A stretch of 13,160 bases of DNA from JBQTHP01 sp052389755 (lineage in GTDB: Bacteria; Pseudomonadota; Gammaproteobacteria; Steroidobacterales; Steroidobacteraceae). Each line of letters opens with the position of its first letter. The stretch's first letter is position 1. Location: the NCBI GenBank assembly GCA_052389755.1, contig JBQTHP010000003.1, positions 1 through 13,160 on the forward strand, in the 5' to 3' direction. The notes below the pieces were generated by a model. It had not been told where the DNA came from. It was given only the letters and a program-made list of their open reading frames with translations, and ran no database searches. The position numbers and the translations under genes were made by a program. This document shows positions 1 through 6,045 of the stretch, piece by piece.

Positions 1-102
1 CGTGCTCCTTAACGCTGTGCCGTTGACTGGTAGACCCTTCGTCTTCAGCGGCAGGTGTCTGCCAGCTGTGGGCACATGCTGCGCGGGATCACGGCGAGCT
101 TC

Positions 103-118
103 TGTCAATGCATTGACA
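103..118. promoter_or_regulatory. Perfect 16-bp palindrome, possible operator
   Basis: The sequence TGTCAATGCATTGACA is its own reverse complement with no mismatch or spacer. It lies in the 140-bp non-coding stretch at the left end, 22 bp beyond the terminator of the RRM gene. Each half contains the hexamer TTGACA (113-118 on plus, 103-108 on minus), the sigma70 -35 consensus, but I see no good -10 at the right distance on either strand. Dyads of this size are typical binding sites for dimeric repressors such as TetR or MarR types. The gene it would serve must lie outside the window. The rest of 1-140 shows nothing I can assign. Confidence 0.45.
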
Positions 119-140
119 CAAGCGCGAAGAACGCGGACAC

Positions 141-170
141 AAAAAAAGCGCCCGGATCTCTCCGGGCGCT
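141..170 (-). terminator. Intrinsic terminator of the RRM gene
   Basis: Read on the minus strand, an 8-bp GC-rich stem (162-169 pairing with 148-155, plus an A-T closing pair at 147/170) with a 6-nt loop is followed directly by a run of seven T residues (141-147). This is a textbook Rho-independent terminator. It begins about 30 bp downstream of the RRM stop codon, so the RRM gene is probably the last or only gene of its transcript. Confidence 0.9.
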
Positions 171-201
171 CTTCGGACTAACTTGCCGAAAACGAATCGC
201 C

Positions 202-477
202 TTACCAGCGACGCGGTCCTCGCGGGCCGCCGCCGCCCTTGTCCTGTGCTTCGTTGACACGGAGCGGGCGGCCGCCCATGTCCTTGCCATTCAGCATCTG
301 AATGGCGCGAGAGGCATCCGCACGGTTCATCTCGACGAACCCGAAGCCGCGCGGGCGGCCCGTGTCACGATCGGTGATGATGGATACGGACTCGACAGTG
401 CCGTGCTGCGCGAACAGCTCGCGCACCTGATTCTCGTCGGCCGAGAACGGCAAATTGCCGACATAGATCTTGGTCAT
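202..477 (-). CDS. RRM-domain RNA-binding protein
   Basis: This 91-residue protein is a single RNA recognition motif with a short basic tail. RNP2 is IYVGNL at residues 4-9 and RNP1 is RGFGFVEM at 43-50, with the aromatic residues that stack on RNA bases present in both. Residues 81-91 form a Gly/Arg-rich end. The size and layout match the small bacterial Rbp-type proteins, which bind single-stranded RNA in the cytoplasm and are often cold-induced; no specific target is visible. I chose the ATG at 477 because RNP2 follows directly and AGGAG lies upstream (490-494, spacing 12, rather long). An in-frame upstream extension to 567 adds no domain. A strong terminator follows. An AT-rich TATATT (501-506, minus) could be its -10, but no -35 matches. 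Confidence 0.93.
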   Translation of the reverse strand: MTKIYVGNLPFSADENQVRELFAQHGTVESVSIITDRDTGRPRGFGFVEMNRADASRAIQMLNGKDMGGRPLRVNEAQDKGGGGPRGPRRW

Positions 478-758
478 AGTAAGAAAGAACTCCTGAAGGA
501 AATATACCGGCAGGAGGCGCCGACGATCGTTGCGGACCGGCGGCTCGCCTGCCACCTGGATCGCCACACACTTCGGCTTTTCAGACTCGGAAGCCGCAGC
601 GTGTGATTTGCTGCGACAGGCGGGCAGAAAGGAGAGAGGTCACGAACCGGCGCGCACCATACCGCAAGAGGCTCGCTGCGACAACCTGACCCTGAAAAAC
701 TGCCGCCTTTTCCGTGACAGGCGTCGCATGGCAGCCTACGCATAGGGGAGGGGAGCCA

Positions 759-1685
759 GTGGATCAGCTTACGAGCATGCGCACCTTCGCCCGCGTGGCC
801 GAGCTCGGCTCGTTCACGCGCGCGGCCGATGCGCTCGGATTGTCGAGGGCGGTGGTCAGCACGCATGTCGCCGACCTGGAGCGCCACCTCGGGGTAAAGC
901 TACTGCACCGCACGACGCGCAAGGTGAGCCTGACGCCCGACGGCGACGAATACCTCGAGCGCTGCCGGCGCATCCTGGCGGAAGTGGACGCGGCGGACGA
1001 GGTGGCGAAGCGCACGCGGCTGAAGCCGCAGGGAAGGCTGCGCATCGACGTGCCGACGGAGTTCGGACGCCGCCTGCTGATGCCGGCGCTCGGGCAGTTC
1101 ACGGCCCGCTACCCCGAGCTTGCACTCGAAGTGCAGTACAACGATCGGGTCATCGACCTCTTCGAGGAGCAGGTGGATCTGGCCGTCCGCGTCGGACCGA
1201 TCGGCTCGCCTGACCTCGTCGCGCGACGCGTCTGTCGTACGCGCCTGCTGACGTGCGCCTCGTCGGCCTATCTCGAGAAGCACGGCGTGCCGCTCGAGCC
1301 GGAGCAACTGCGCAAACACCGCCTCGTCGGCGGTTTGTCGGGCTCTACGCGTCGTCCGCGAAAGTGGACCTTTCAGAAGGGCCGGCAGCGCTTTCAGCTC
1401 TTGCTGCCGTTCGCCGTTGCGTTCAACACAGCGGAAGCGCAGGTGAACGCCGCCGTTCGCGGCGTCGGCATCGTGCAGACGAGCGACATGCTGGTCGCCA
1501 ACCACGTCGTCTCGCACCGGCTCGAGATCATCCTGAGCCCGTGGTCGGCCGAGGGCGCACCGATCTCGATCGTCTATCCTGCGGAGCTTCGCAACTCCCT
1601 CAAGATCCGCGTGTTTGCGGACTTTGCGGCCGAGCTGTTGCTGCAGTCGCGGCAGCACGTGGACGCGCTGCTGGCCGGAGGCTAG
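759..1685 (+). CDS. LysR-family transcriptional regulator
   Basis: The 308-residue protein has the normal length and order of a LysR-type regulator: an N-terminal winged helix-turn-helix (about residues 3-62, recognition region around 18-37, with the conserved SFTRAADALGLS and LLHRTTRKVSLTPDG stretches) and a periplasmic-binding-like effector domain (about 90-300). Motifs such as LAVRVGP and LVARRV place it near the CrgA-like subgroup. The GTG at 759 is chosen because MDQLTSMRTFARV is the usual LysR N-terminus and a strong GGGGAGGGGAG run precedes it. An ATG 45 bp upstream in frame would add a non-conserved tail. It is divergent from the RRM gene across 281 bp, but that gene is an unlikely target, so the regulon is unknown. 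Its stop overlaps the convergent membrane protein gene. Confidence 0.93.
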   Translation: MDQLTSMRTFARVAELGSFTRAADALGLSRAVVSTHVADLERHLGVKLLHRTTRKVSLTPDGDEYLERCRRILAEVDAADEVAKRTRLKPQGRLRIDVPTEFGRRLLMPALGQFTARYPELALEVQYNDRVIDLFEEQVDLAVRVGPIGSPDLVARRVCRTRLLTCASSAYLEKHGVPLEPEQLRKHRLVGGLSGSTRRPRKWTFQKGRQRFQLLLPFAVAFNTAEAQVNAAVRGVGIVQTSDMLVANHVVSHRLEIILSPWSAEGAPISIVYPAELRNSLKIRVFADFAAELLLQSRQHVDALLAGG

Positions 1686-2146
1686 CGCGCCGCCGTGGCA
1701 CCGCCGACGCCCGCGCCCACCGCCTCCTCGCGGTAGATCCACGCGCCGATGACCGACGCGACGATCATCTCGATGAGCCCCTGCACGCCCCAGATCACGA
1801 GCAGCTGATCCGGATACAGACCGATCATGTGATAACCGATCAGACCGAGCAGATAGCTGCCGCAGAAGAATGCGACGGCGACGATCACCGCCGTGCGCGC
1901 GCCGGGTCCGAACCGTGGGCGCGCCGCCGCGTAGAAGAACACGAGTGCGAGCCCGGCGAGCAGGCTGAGCACCAATGCCCACAGCAGCAGCATGGGGTCG
2001 TCCATGTTCATCGACATTCCGTGCTCTTGCAGCGCCTGCGTCATGCGCTCGACCGTCAACATGCTGAGCACGCCCTCGAGGATGAAAAACACTATGCCGG
2101 CGATGGCTCCTCCCGCGAGCCAGCGCTTCACGTTGATACCGCTCAT
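1682..2146 (-). CDS. Four-helix integral membrane protein, function unknown
   Basis: The 154-residue product is mostly hydrophobic, with four likely membrane helices at about residues 9-31, 51-74, 84-108 and 114-138. Helix 1 is glycine-rich (AGGAIAGIVFF). A short soluble loop with several Met and Asp residues (about 32-50) follows it. The C-terminus is Gly/Ala-rich. I do not recognise a named family. The general plan resembles the other membrane protein in this window at 7703-8296. The start at 2146 has AGGGGA five bases upstream. The gene runs into the convergent LysR gene, the two stop codons sharing the four bases CTAG, so no terminator separates them. Confidence 0.8.
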   Translation of the reverse strand: MSGINVKRWLAGGAIAGIVFFILEGVLSMLTVERMTQALQEHGMSMNMDDPMLLLWALVLSLLAGLALVFFYAAARPRFGPGARTAVIVAVAFFCGSYLLGLIGYHMIGLYPDQLLVIWGVQGLIEMIVASVIGAWIYREEAVGAGVGGATAAR

Positions 2147-2269
2147 GGCAATCCCCTGTTGTTGGAGTTGTGGGAGCGAAGCGTACGCTTGCCGTTTCGA
2201 GTTGGCGAACGAGGCGCCTCTCTTCTAGACTCCGCCCGCGAAACGAGCTGTTACCAGGAGTCGATGCGC

Positions 2270-2380
2270 ATGGGCAAGGGTGATCGTAGAACCCGTCGCG
2301 GCAAGATCTATCGTGGATCGTTCGGCAAGACGCGGGCGAAAGACCCGGCGAAAAAGAAGAGGCGGACGGCGAAGAAATAA
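2270..2380 (+). CDS. 30S ribosomal protein bTHX
   Basis: This 36-residue, extremely basic peptide starts MGKGDRRTRRGKIYRGSFGK, the signature of the small ribosomal protein THX, which in Thermus sits in the head of the 30S subunit and stabilises 16S rRNA. Nearly half its residues are Lys or Arg and the end is a run of basic residues. An ATG six bases upstream (2264) is in frame, but the AGGAG at 2256-2260 is nine bases from the ATG at 2270 and only three from the earlier one, so 2270 is the better start. The gene stands alone on the plus strand, 123 bp from the divergent membrane protein, and may share a transcript with the PhzF gene 80 bp downstream, since I see no clear terminator between them. 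Confidence 0.93.
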   Translation: MGKGDRRTRRGKIYRGSFGKTRAKDPAKKKRRTAKK

Positions 2381-2460
2381 CAAGGCTGGCGACTACGTCA
2401 TGGAGTATCGGCCGCGCGCAACGCACCGCCGGCGTGGCGGGCGGCACAAAGGAGCCGTTC

Positions 2461-3252
2461 ATGCGTGAGCTGTCGCTATACGTGGTGGATGCTTTCGCGG
2501 CGCGACTCTTCGGCGGGAACCCGGCCGCCGTCTGTCCGCTGGCCCAGTGGCTTCCGGATGCGCTGATGCAGGCCATCGCCACAGAGAACAATCTGAGCGA
2601 AACTGCGTTCTTCGTGCCCGATGCGGAGCCGCGCCGGCTCCGGTGGTTTACCCCGCGCGCGGAGGTGGACTTCTGCGGGCACGCGACGCTCGCCTCCGCG
2701 CACGTCTTTTTTCAGTACCTCGATCGCACCGCGCGCGAGGTGTCGTTCCACACCAAGGTCGGGCCGCTGCATCTCACGCGGCATGCGCGCGGTATCGAGA
2801 TGCGCGCGCCCGCGTTTCCGCCATCGGCGTGTCCCCAACCCCCCGACATCATCCGTCGTCACCTGCCAGCCGACGGCGCGGAAGTGCTGGAGTGCCGCGA
2901 CAACTACTTCCTCGTCCTCGGCAACGAAGGGGAGGTGCGCGATTTCCGGCCAGACTTTACGCAGCTCGAACGCTTGCCGTTCGGCCTGTGCATCACCGCT
3001 CGCGGTGACGAAGTCGATTTCGTGTCGCGCTACTTCGTGCCGAGCTACGGAATTCCGGAAGATCCGGCCACGGGTTCGACGCACGCGACACTCGCGCCGC
3101 TGTGGGCCGATCGGCTTGGCCGCCGGGAGCTGCGCGCGCGGCAACTGTCGCGCCGAGGCGGCGAGCTCTGGTGCCGTCTCGAAGACAACGGCGTCACGAT
3201 CGGCGGCGGGACAGTAACGTACCTGGAAGGCACCCTGCGCATTCCGGAGTAG
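2461..3252 (+). CDS. PhzF-family isomerase/epimerase-like protein
   Basis: The 263-residue protein has the PhzF/DapF-like double hot-dog fold signatures: FGGNPAAVC at about residues 17-25, NNLSETAFF at 43-51 with the catalytic glutamate at 47, DFCGHATLASAH at 70-81, and the C-terminal YGIPEDPATGSTHA at 196-209. Length fits the family (about 260-300). PhzF itself isomerises a phenazine precursor, but most relatives (YddE type) have no known substrate, and no phenazine gene is present here, so only the family can be assigned. The ATG at 2461 is preceded by AAAGGAG with six bases of spacing; an upstream in-frame ATG at 2434 lacks this. The stop lies three bases before the next start, so the two genes are probably co-translated. 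Confidence 0.92.
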   Translation: MRELSLYVVDAFAARLFGGNPAAVCPLAQWLPDALMQAIATENNLSETAFFVPDAEPRRLRWFTPRAEVDFCGHATLASAHVFFQYLDRTAREVSFHTKVGPLHLTRHARGIEMRAPAFPPSACPQPPDIIRRHLPADGAEVLECRDNYFLVLGNEGEVRDFRPDFTQLERLPFGLCITARGDEVDFVSRYFVPSYGIPEDPATGSTHATLAPLWADRLGRRELRARQLSRRGGELWCRLEDNGVTIGGGTVTYLEGTLRIPE

Positions 3253-3255
3253 ATC

Positions 3256-4374
3256 ATGAGAGTACCCGCATTCGGCCGTGACTGCCTCGCGTGTCTCGCG
3301 CTCGCGCTCGCGCCTGCACATCTGAACGGCGCCGATCGCGAGGCGCCCACGATCGTCGCCGAGCTCGGCCTCGAGGAGGGCGCCCAGCGCGCCGATGCGC
3401 GCCCGGGCTGGGCTCGCCCTGAGCGCATCATCGTGAGGGACAGAGAGCTTCCCGGAGTCGACCGGCTCGAGGAGGCAGCGCCTGGCGTCCAGCTGATCGT
3501 CGCACGGACGCACGACGAAGCGGTCGCGCGCGCGGGCGGTGCGGATGCCGTGATCGGTTGGTGCACCGGAGAGCTGCTCGCGGCGGGGCCTCGCATCCGC
3601 TGGATTCAGACTCTCAATGCGGGCGTCGAAAACTGCGTGTCGATCCCCGCGCTGCGCGAGCGTAACGTGCTGCTCACGAACATGCAGCGCGCGCAGAGCC
3701 CCGTCATCGCGGAGCATGCGATCGCTCTCATGCTCGCGCTTTCCCGCGGCCTCGACATGGCGAGCTCTCTGCAGGCCCGAGGCGAATGGAACGATCGGCC
3801 CTTCGAGGGTGAGCGACTCCGCGTGCTCCGCGGCAAGACGCTGCTCGTCGCCGGGCTCGGCGGTATCGGGACGGAGGTGGCGCGCCGCGCGCACGCGCTC
3901 GGCATGCGCGTGATCGCAACGCGCGCGAGCGACCGTTCCCGGCCCGAGTTCGTGAGCCATGTGGGTCTCGCGGACGAACTGCCGTCGCTCGTTCCGCAAG
4001 CGGACGTCATCGTCGATTCATTGCCGCTCACGGATGCGACGCGCGGTCTCTTCGACTCACGGCTCTTCGCTTCGATGAAGCGCTCGGCTTTCTTCATCAA
4101 CGTCGGGCGCGGCGGTACGGTCGTCACGGCGGCGCTGGTCGACGCGCTTCGTGATGGAAAGATCGCGGGAGCGGGGCTCGACGTCACCGATCCGGAACCA
4201 CTGCCGCGCGATCACGCCCTGTGGCGCACGCCCAACGTGATCATCACGCCGCACGTATCCTCGTCGTCGGACCTCGGATCCGAGACGACCTGGCAGATCG
4301 CGCGCGAGAACCTGCGCCGCTACGTCGCCGGCGAGCGAATGCTCTCGGTAGTGGACTTGCAGCGAGGTTACTGA
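3256..4374 (+). CDS. D-2-hydroxyacid dehydrogenase with probable signal peptide
   Basis: This 372-residue protein belongs to the NAD-dependent D-isomer 2-hydroxyacid dehydrogenases, which interconvert 2-keto and 2-hydroxy acids. The Rossmann motif GLGGIG is at 200-205. The catalytic trio is complete: Arg285 in NVGRGG, Glu314 in DPEP and His333 in TPHVS. What is odd is the N-terminus: MRVPAFGRD, then a hydrophobic stretch rich in Ala, Leu and Cys (about 10-21) and a possible cleavage site after NGA (24-26), which looks like a weak Sec signal. The domain proper starts near residue 56. The ATG at 3256 has GGAG inside the end of the PhzF gene, supporting coupling. A GTG at codon 60 would give a cytoplasmic form but would cut off the beginning of the fold. 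Substrate unknown; a GC-rich hairpin covers its stop. Confidence 0.88.
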   Translation: MRVPAFGRDCLACLALALAPAHLNGADREAPTIVAELGLEEGAQRADARPGWARPERIIVRDRELPGVDRLEEAAPGVQLIVARTHDEAVARAGGADAVIGWCTGELLAAGPRIRWIQTLNAGVENCVSIPALRERNVLLTNMQRAQSPVIAEHAIALMLALSRGLDMASSLQARGEWNDRPFEGERLRVLRGKTLLVAGLGGIGTEVARRAHALGMRVIATRASDRSRPEFVSHVGLADELPSLVPQADVIVDSLPLTDATRGLFDSRLFASMKRSAFFINVGRGGTVVTAALVDALRDGKIAGAGLDVTDPEPLPRDHALWRTPNVIITPHVSSSSDLGSETTWQIARENLRRYVAGERMLSVVDLQRGY

Positions 4375-4389
4375 GGCGCGGCGCGCCTC
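4373..4389 (+). terminator. GC hairpin at the end of the dehydrogenase gene, weak terminator candidate
   Basis: GAGGCGC (4373-4379) pairs with GCGCCTC (4383-4389) across a 3-base loop, beginning within the dehydrogenase stop codon. The sequence after it (TCTTCTCCTG) is pyrimidine-rich but has only scattered T residues. It sits in the 26-bp gap between two convergent genes, where a two-way terminator would be useful. On the minus strand no T-run follows, so any effect is more likely on plus-strand transcripts. Confidence 0.4.
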
Positions 4390-4396
4390 TTCTCCT

Positions 4397-4426
4397 GCCG
4401 TCAGCCGTCTTGGCCGTCAGCCGTCT
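4397..4426. repeat. Two-copy tandem duplication, 16-bp period, at the synthase 3' end
   Basis: GCCGTCAGCCGTCT occurs at 4397-4410 and again at 4413-4426, two bases apart, giving a period of 16 bp. Because 16 is not a multiple of three, the second copy is read in another frame on the minus strand: the first-read copy gives Thr-Ala-Asp-Gly, the second gives Asp-Gly followed by the stop codon of the KAS III gene. Confidence 0.85.
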
Positions 4427-5519
4427 GAGCCCTCTTCGCGGGTACTACCCGCTTCGTTCGACGTTCCAGAATGTTTCGAATCAGATCCAGCGCCGTGCGG
4501 TCGTTCGGCGGGAGCTCCACATTCGACTCGCCCAACGGCCGCACGCGCTCACCCCAGCGCACCACGTGTGCGCAGAACGTCAGTCCGCCGCCGAACGCCG
4601 GCATCAGCAGCAACGCGCCGGGACGTACGCGTCCCTCTTCGAGCGCCTCGCAGAGGGCGACAGGAACCGTCGCCGAAGACATGTTGCCGTAGCGCTGCAC
4701 GTTCACGTAGACGCGCTCCATCGGCACGTGCGCGCGTTTCGCCACCGCCTCGATGATGCGCAGGTTCGCCTGATGCGGCACGACGAGATCGATCTCGCCC
4801 GGTGAGATACCGAGCTTGCCGAGCGCGACCTGACACGCCTCGCTCATGCCGTGCACGGCACGCTTGAAGATCTCCTGCCCTTCGAACTGCCAGCTCACCT
4901 CGCCGTAGAAGCGTCCCTGGTTCGCGTAGCGTCCGCCCATGCCGTGCACGCGCAGGATCTCGCGCGCATCGCCGTAGCAGCCGAGTTTCTCGGCGAGCAA
5001 CCCTTCTTCCCGCTCGCTCGCCTGCAACACGACGGCCGCCGCGCCGTCGCCGAACAGAATGGCGACGTTGCGATCGGTCCAGTCCATGAAAGGAGAAATC
5101 AGCTCCGCGCCGATGACGAGCGCATTGCGCACCACACCGGTGCGCATCATCGCCGTGGCCGTGGAAAGGCCGTAGAGAAAGCTCGTGCACGCCGTGTTGA
5201 CGTCCATGGCCGCAGCGCGCTCCGCGCCGATGCGCTGCTGAATGCCGGAGGCCATGTTCGGCACCTGATCGTCGTAGCTGCAGGTGCCGAAGACGATCAG
5301 ATCGATCTCGCTGCCCTCGATACCGGCCGCGGCAAGTGCGCGCATCGAGGCGACGTAGGCCATCTCGCCGAGTGAGACGTGCGATACGCGTCGCTCGTGT
5401 ATGCCCGTGCGAGTGCCGATCCACTCGTCGCTCGTATCGAGGATGCGGGCCAGATCGTCGTTCGAGAGCACCGCAGGCGGCAGGCACTTGCCCCAGCCGG
5501 TGATCGCAGCGTTGGCCAT
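4401..5519 (-). CDS. fabH: Beta-ketoacyl-ACP synthase III (FabH-like)
   Basis: The 372-residue protein is a thiolase-fold ketoacyl synthase III, which condenses an acyl-CoA primer with malonyl-ACP at the start of fatty-acid synthesis. The catalytic triad is intact: Cys111 in NTACTSF, His249 in VPHQAN and Asn279 in YGNMSSATVP. DTSDEWIGTRTGI (28-40) and GDGAAAVVL (157-165) are typical. It is about 50 residues longer than the E. coli enzyme; the core ends near 324 and a charged tail follows that I cannot assign. No other fab gene is adjacent, so it may be a second, specialised KAS III with a different acyl primer. The upstream region has no good ribosome-binding site; an extended -10 places the transcript start at the ATG (leaderless). 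The last codons lie in a 16-bp tandem duplication. Confidence 0.9.
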   Translation of the reverse strand: MANAAITGWGKCLPPAVLSNDDLARILDTSDEWIGTRTGIHERRVSHVSLGEMAYVASMRALAAAGIEGSEIDLIVFGTCSYDDQVPNMASGIQQRIGAERAAAMDVNTACTSFLYGLSTATAMMRTGVVRNALVIGAELISPFMDWTDRNVAILFGDGAAAVVLQASEREEGLLAEKLGCYGDAREILRVHGMGGRYANQGRFYGEVSWQFEGQEIFKRAVHGMSEACQVALGKLGISPGEIDLVVPHQANLRIIEAVAKRAHVPMERVYVNVQRYGNMSSATVPVALCEALEEGRVRPGALLLMPAFGGGLTFCAHVVRWGERVRPLGESNVELPPNDRTALDLIRNILERRTKRVVPAKRAQTADGQDG

Positions 5520-5525
5520 GGCTCA

Positions 5526-5534
5526 AGAATATCA
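5526..5534 (-). promoter_or_regulatory. Extended -10 promoter of the KAS III gene, leaderless start
   Basis: On the minus strand TGATATTCT combines the extended -10 element TGn with the hexamer TATTCT (5531 down to 5526), an AT-rich island in GC-rich DNA. Seven bases past the hexamer is 5519, exactly the A of the ATG start. No convincing -35 is present at 16-18 bp spacing, as is common for extended -10 promoters. Confidence 0.45.
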
Positions 5535-5551
5535 GAAGGGCCGAGGGAAAC

Positions 5552-5569
5552 CGTCGCCACGCGGCGACG
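5552..5569. promoter_or_regulatory. Inverted repeat in the divergent KAS III / lipoprotein promoter region
   Basis: CGTCGCC (5552-5558) pairs with GGCGACG (5563-5569). The core CGTCGC-N6-GCGACG is identical, with the same spacing, to the core of the repeat at 12708-12729. It lies upstream of the KAS III -10 element and 65 bp before the lipoprotein start, a location where a regulator dimer could act on both genes. Confidence 0.35.
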
Positions 5570-5634
5570 CGGAACGCGGTCTGCTACTACGCGTTTGCCC
5601 TTCTATCGCCAGTCCACTGACAGTGAGGTGTACC

Positions 5635-5964
5635 TTGAATCGCAGCGTCTTCTTTTTGTCCATTGGTGCGTTGCTGCTCGCTTCGGCGTGTGCGCGACAG
5701 GAATCGGCCGCCCCGGCGACAGACACGTCGGACACTTCCGACTACCCGGCCTCGACCGAATCCTCGAGCGAATCGGCGAGCGGAACCCCGGGCTCGACGA
5801 CCGAGCCTTCCACGACCGATCCGACGATGAGCGGCTCGAGCTCGAGCTCGACCTCCGAGTCGGAGACGACGATCACGCCGCCTCCGGCGAATCCGGACGA
5901 CCCGACCGCCTTGGGCGAGACCAGCTCGACGAGCCCGGACACGGAACAGCCGCCACGGCAGTAA
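5635..5964 (+). CDS. Small Ser/Thr-rich lipoprotein
   Basis: Starting at a TTG, the product is 109 residues: a signal peptide MNRSVFFLSIGALLLASAC with the lipidated Cys at 19, then a mature part of low complexity made almost only of Ser, Thr, Glu, Asp, Pro and Gly, including a run of five Ser residues. Such acidic Ser/Thr/Pro chains are unstructured linkers; no domain is visible. The TTG at 5635 is preferred because GAGG lies six bases before it and the n-region is then short; a GTG at 5623 is possible. The in-frame reading continues much further upstream but only as a chance open frame. It is followed by a strong hairpin and then a second lipoprotein gene. Function unknown. Confidence 0.75.
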   Translation: MNRSVFFLSIGALLLASACARQESAAPATDTSDTSDYPASTESSSESASGTPGSTTEPSTTDPTMSGSSSSSTSESETTITPPPANPDDPTALGETSSTSPDTEQPPRQ

Positions 5965-5982
5965 CCCCGTGTCGATAGCGAC

Positions 5983-6013
5983 GGAGCACGCGGACGAGGA
6001 GTCCGCGTGCTCC
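5983..6013. terminator. Strong 13-bp hairpin between two lipoprotein genes
   Basis: GGAGCACGCGGAC (5983-5995) and its exact complement (6001-6013) form a perfect 13-bp stem with a 5-base loop, 18 bp past the lipoprotein stop. No T-run follows on plus, and none on minus. It may be a terminator of the U-less kind or a stabiliser of the upstream mRNA 3' end. It ends 32 bases before the next start codon. Confidence 0.5.
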
Positions 6014-6045
6014 CGAAGCGTTGAAGTCCGGCGAGGAGCCCGAAC

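Noticed and set aside
2..181. A plus-strand frame open from the left edge to a TAA at 179
   Set aside because: The predicted peptide has no recognisable motif, is rich in Arg and Cys, and runs through the RRM gene's terminator hairpin.
478..758. Possible small coding gene or riboswitch in the 281-bp divergent gap before the LysR gene
   Set aside because: The open frame at 530-745 shows no ribosome site or motif, and I see no conserved aptamer or hairpin series; only an AT-rich TATATT near the RRM start stands out.
900..2591. Long minus-strand open frame of over 500 codons across the LysR and bTHX genes
   Set aside because: It is antisense to well-supported genes, is full of Arg and Ala, and has no domain; GC-rich DNA commonly leaves such frames open.
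2476..3999. Long minus-strand open frame opposite the PhzF and dehydrogenase genes
   Set aside because: Both plus-strand genes have full family motifs; the antisense product shows none.
4549..5526. Long open frame on the same strand as KAS III, shifted by one base
   Set aside because: An Arg/His-rich shadow translation of a gene with an intact catalytic triad.
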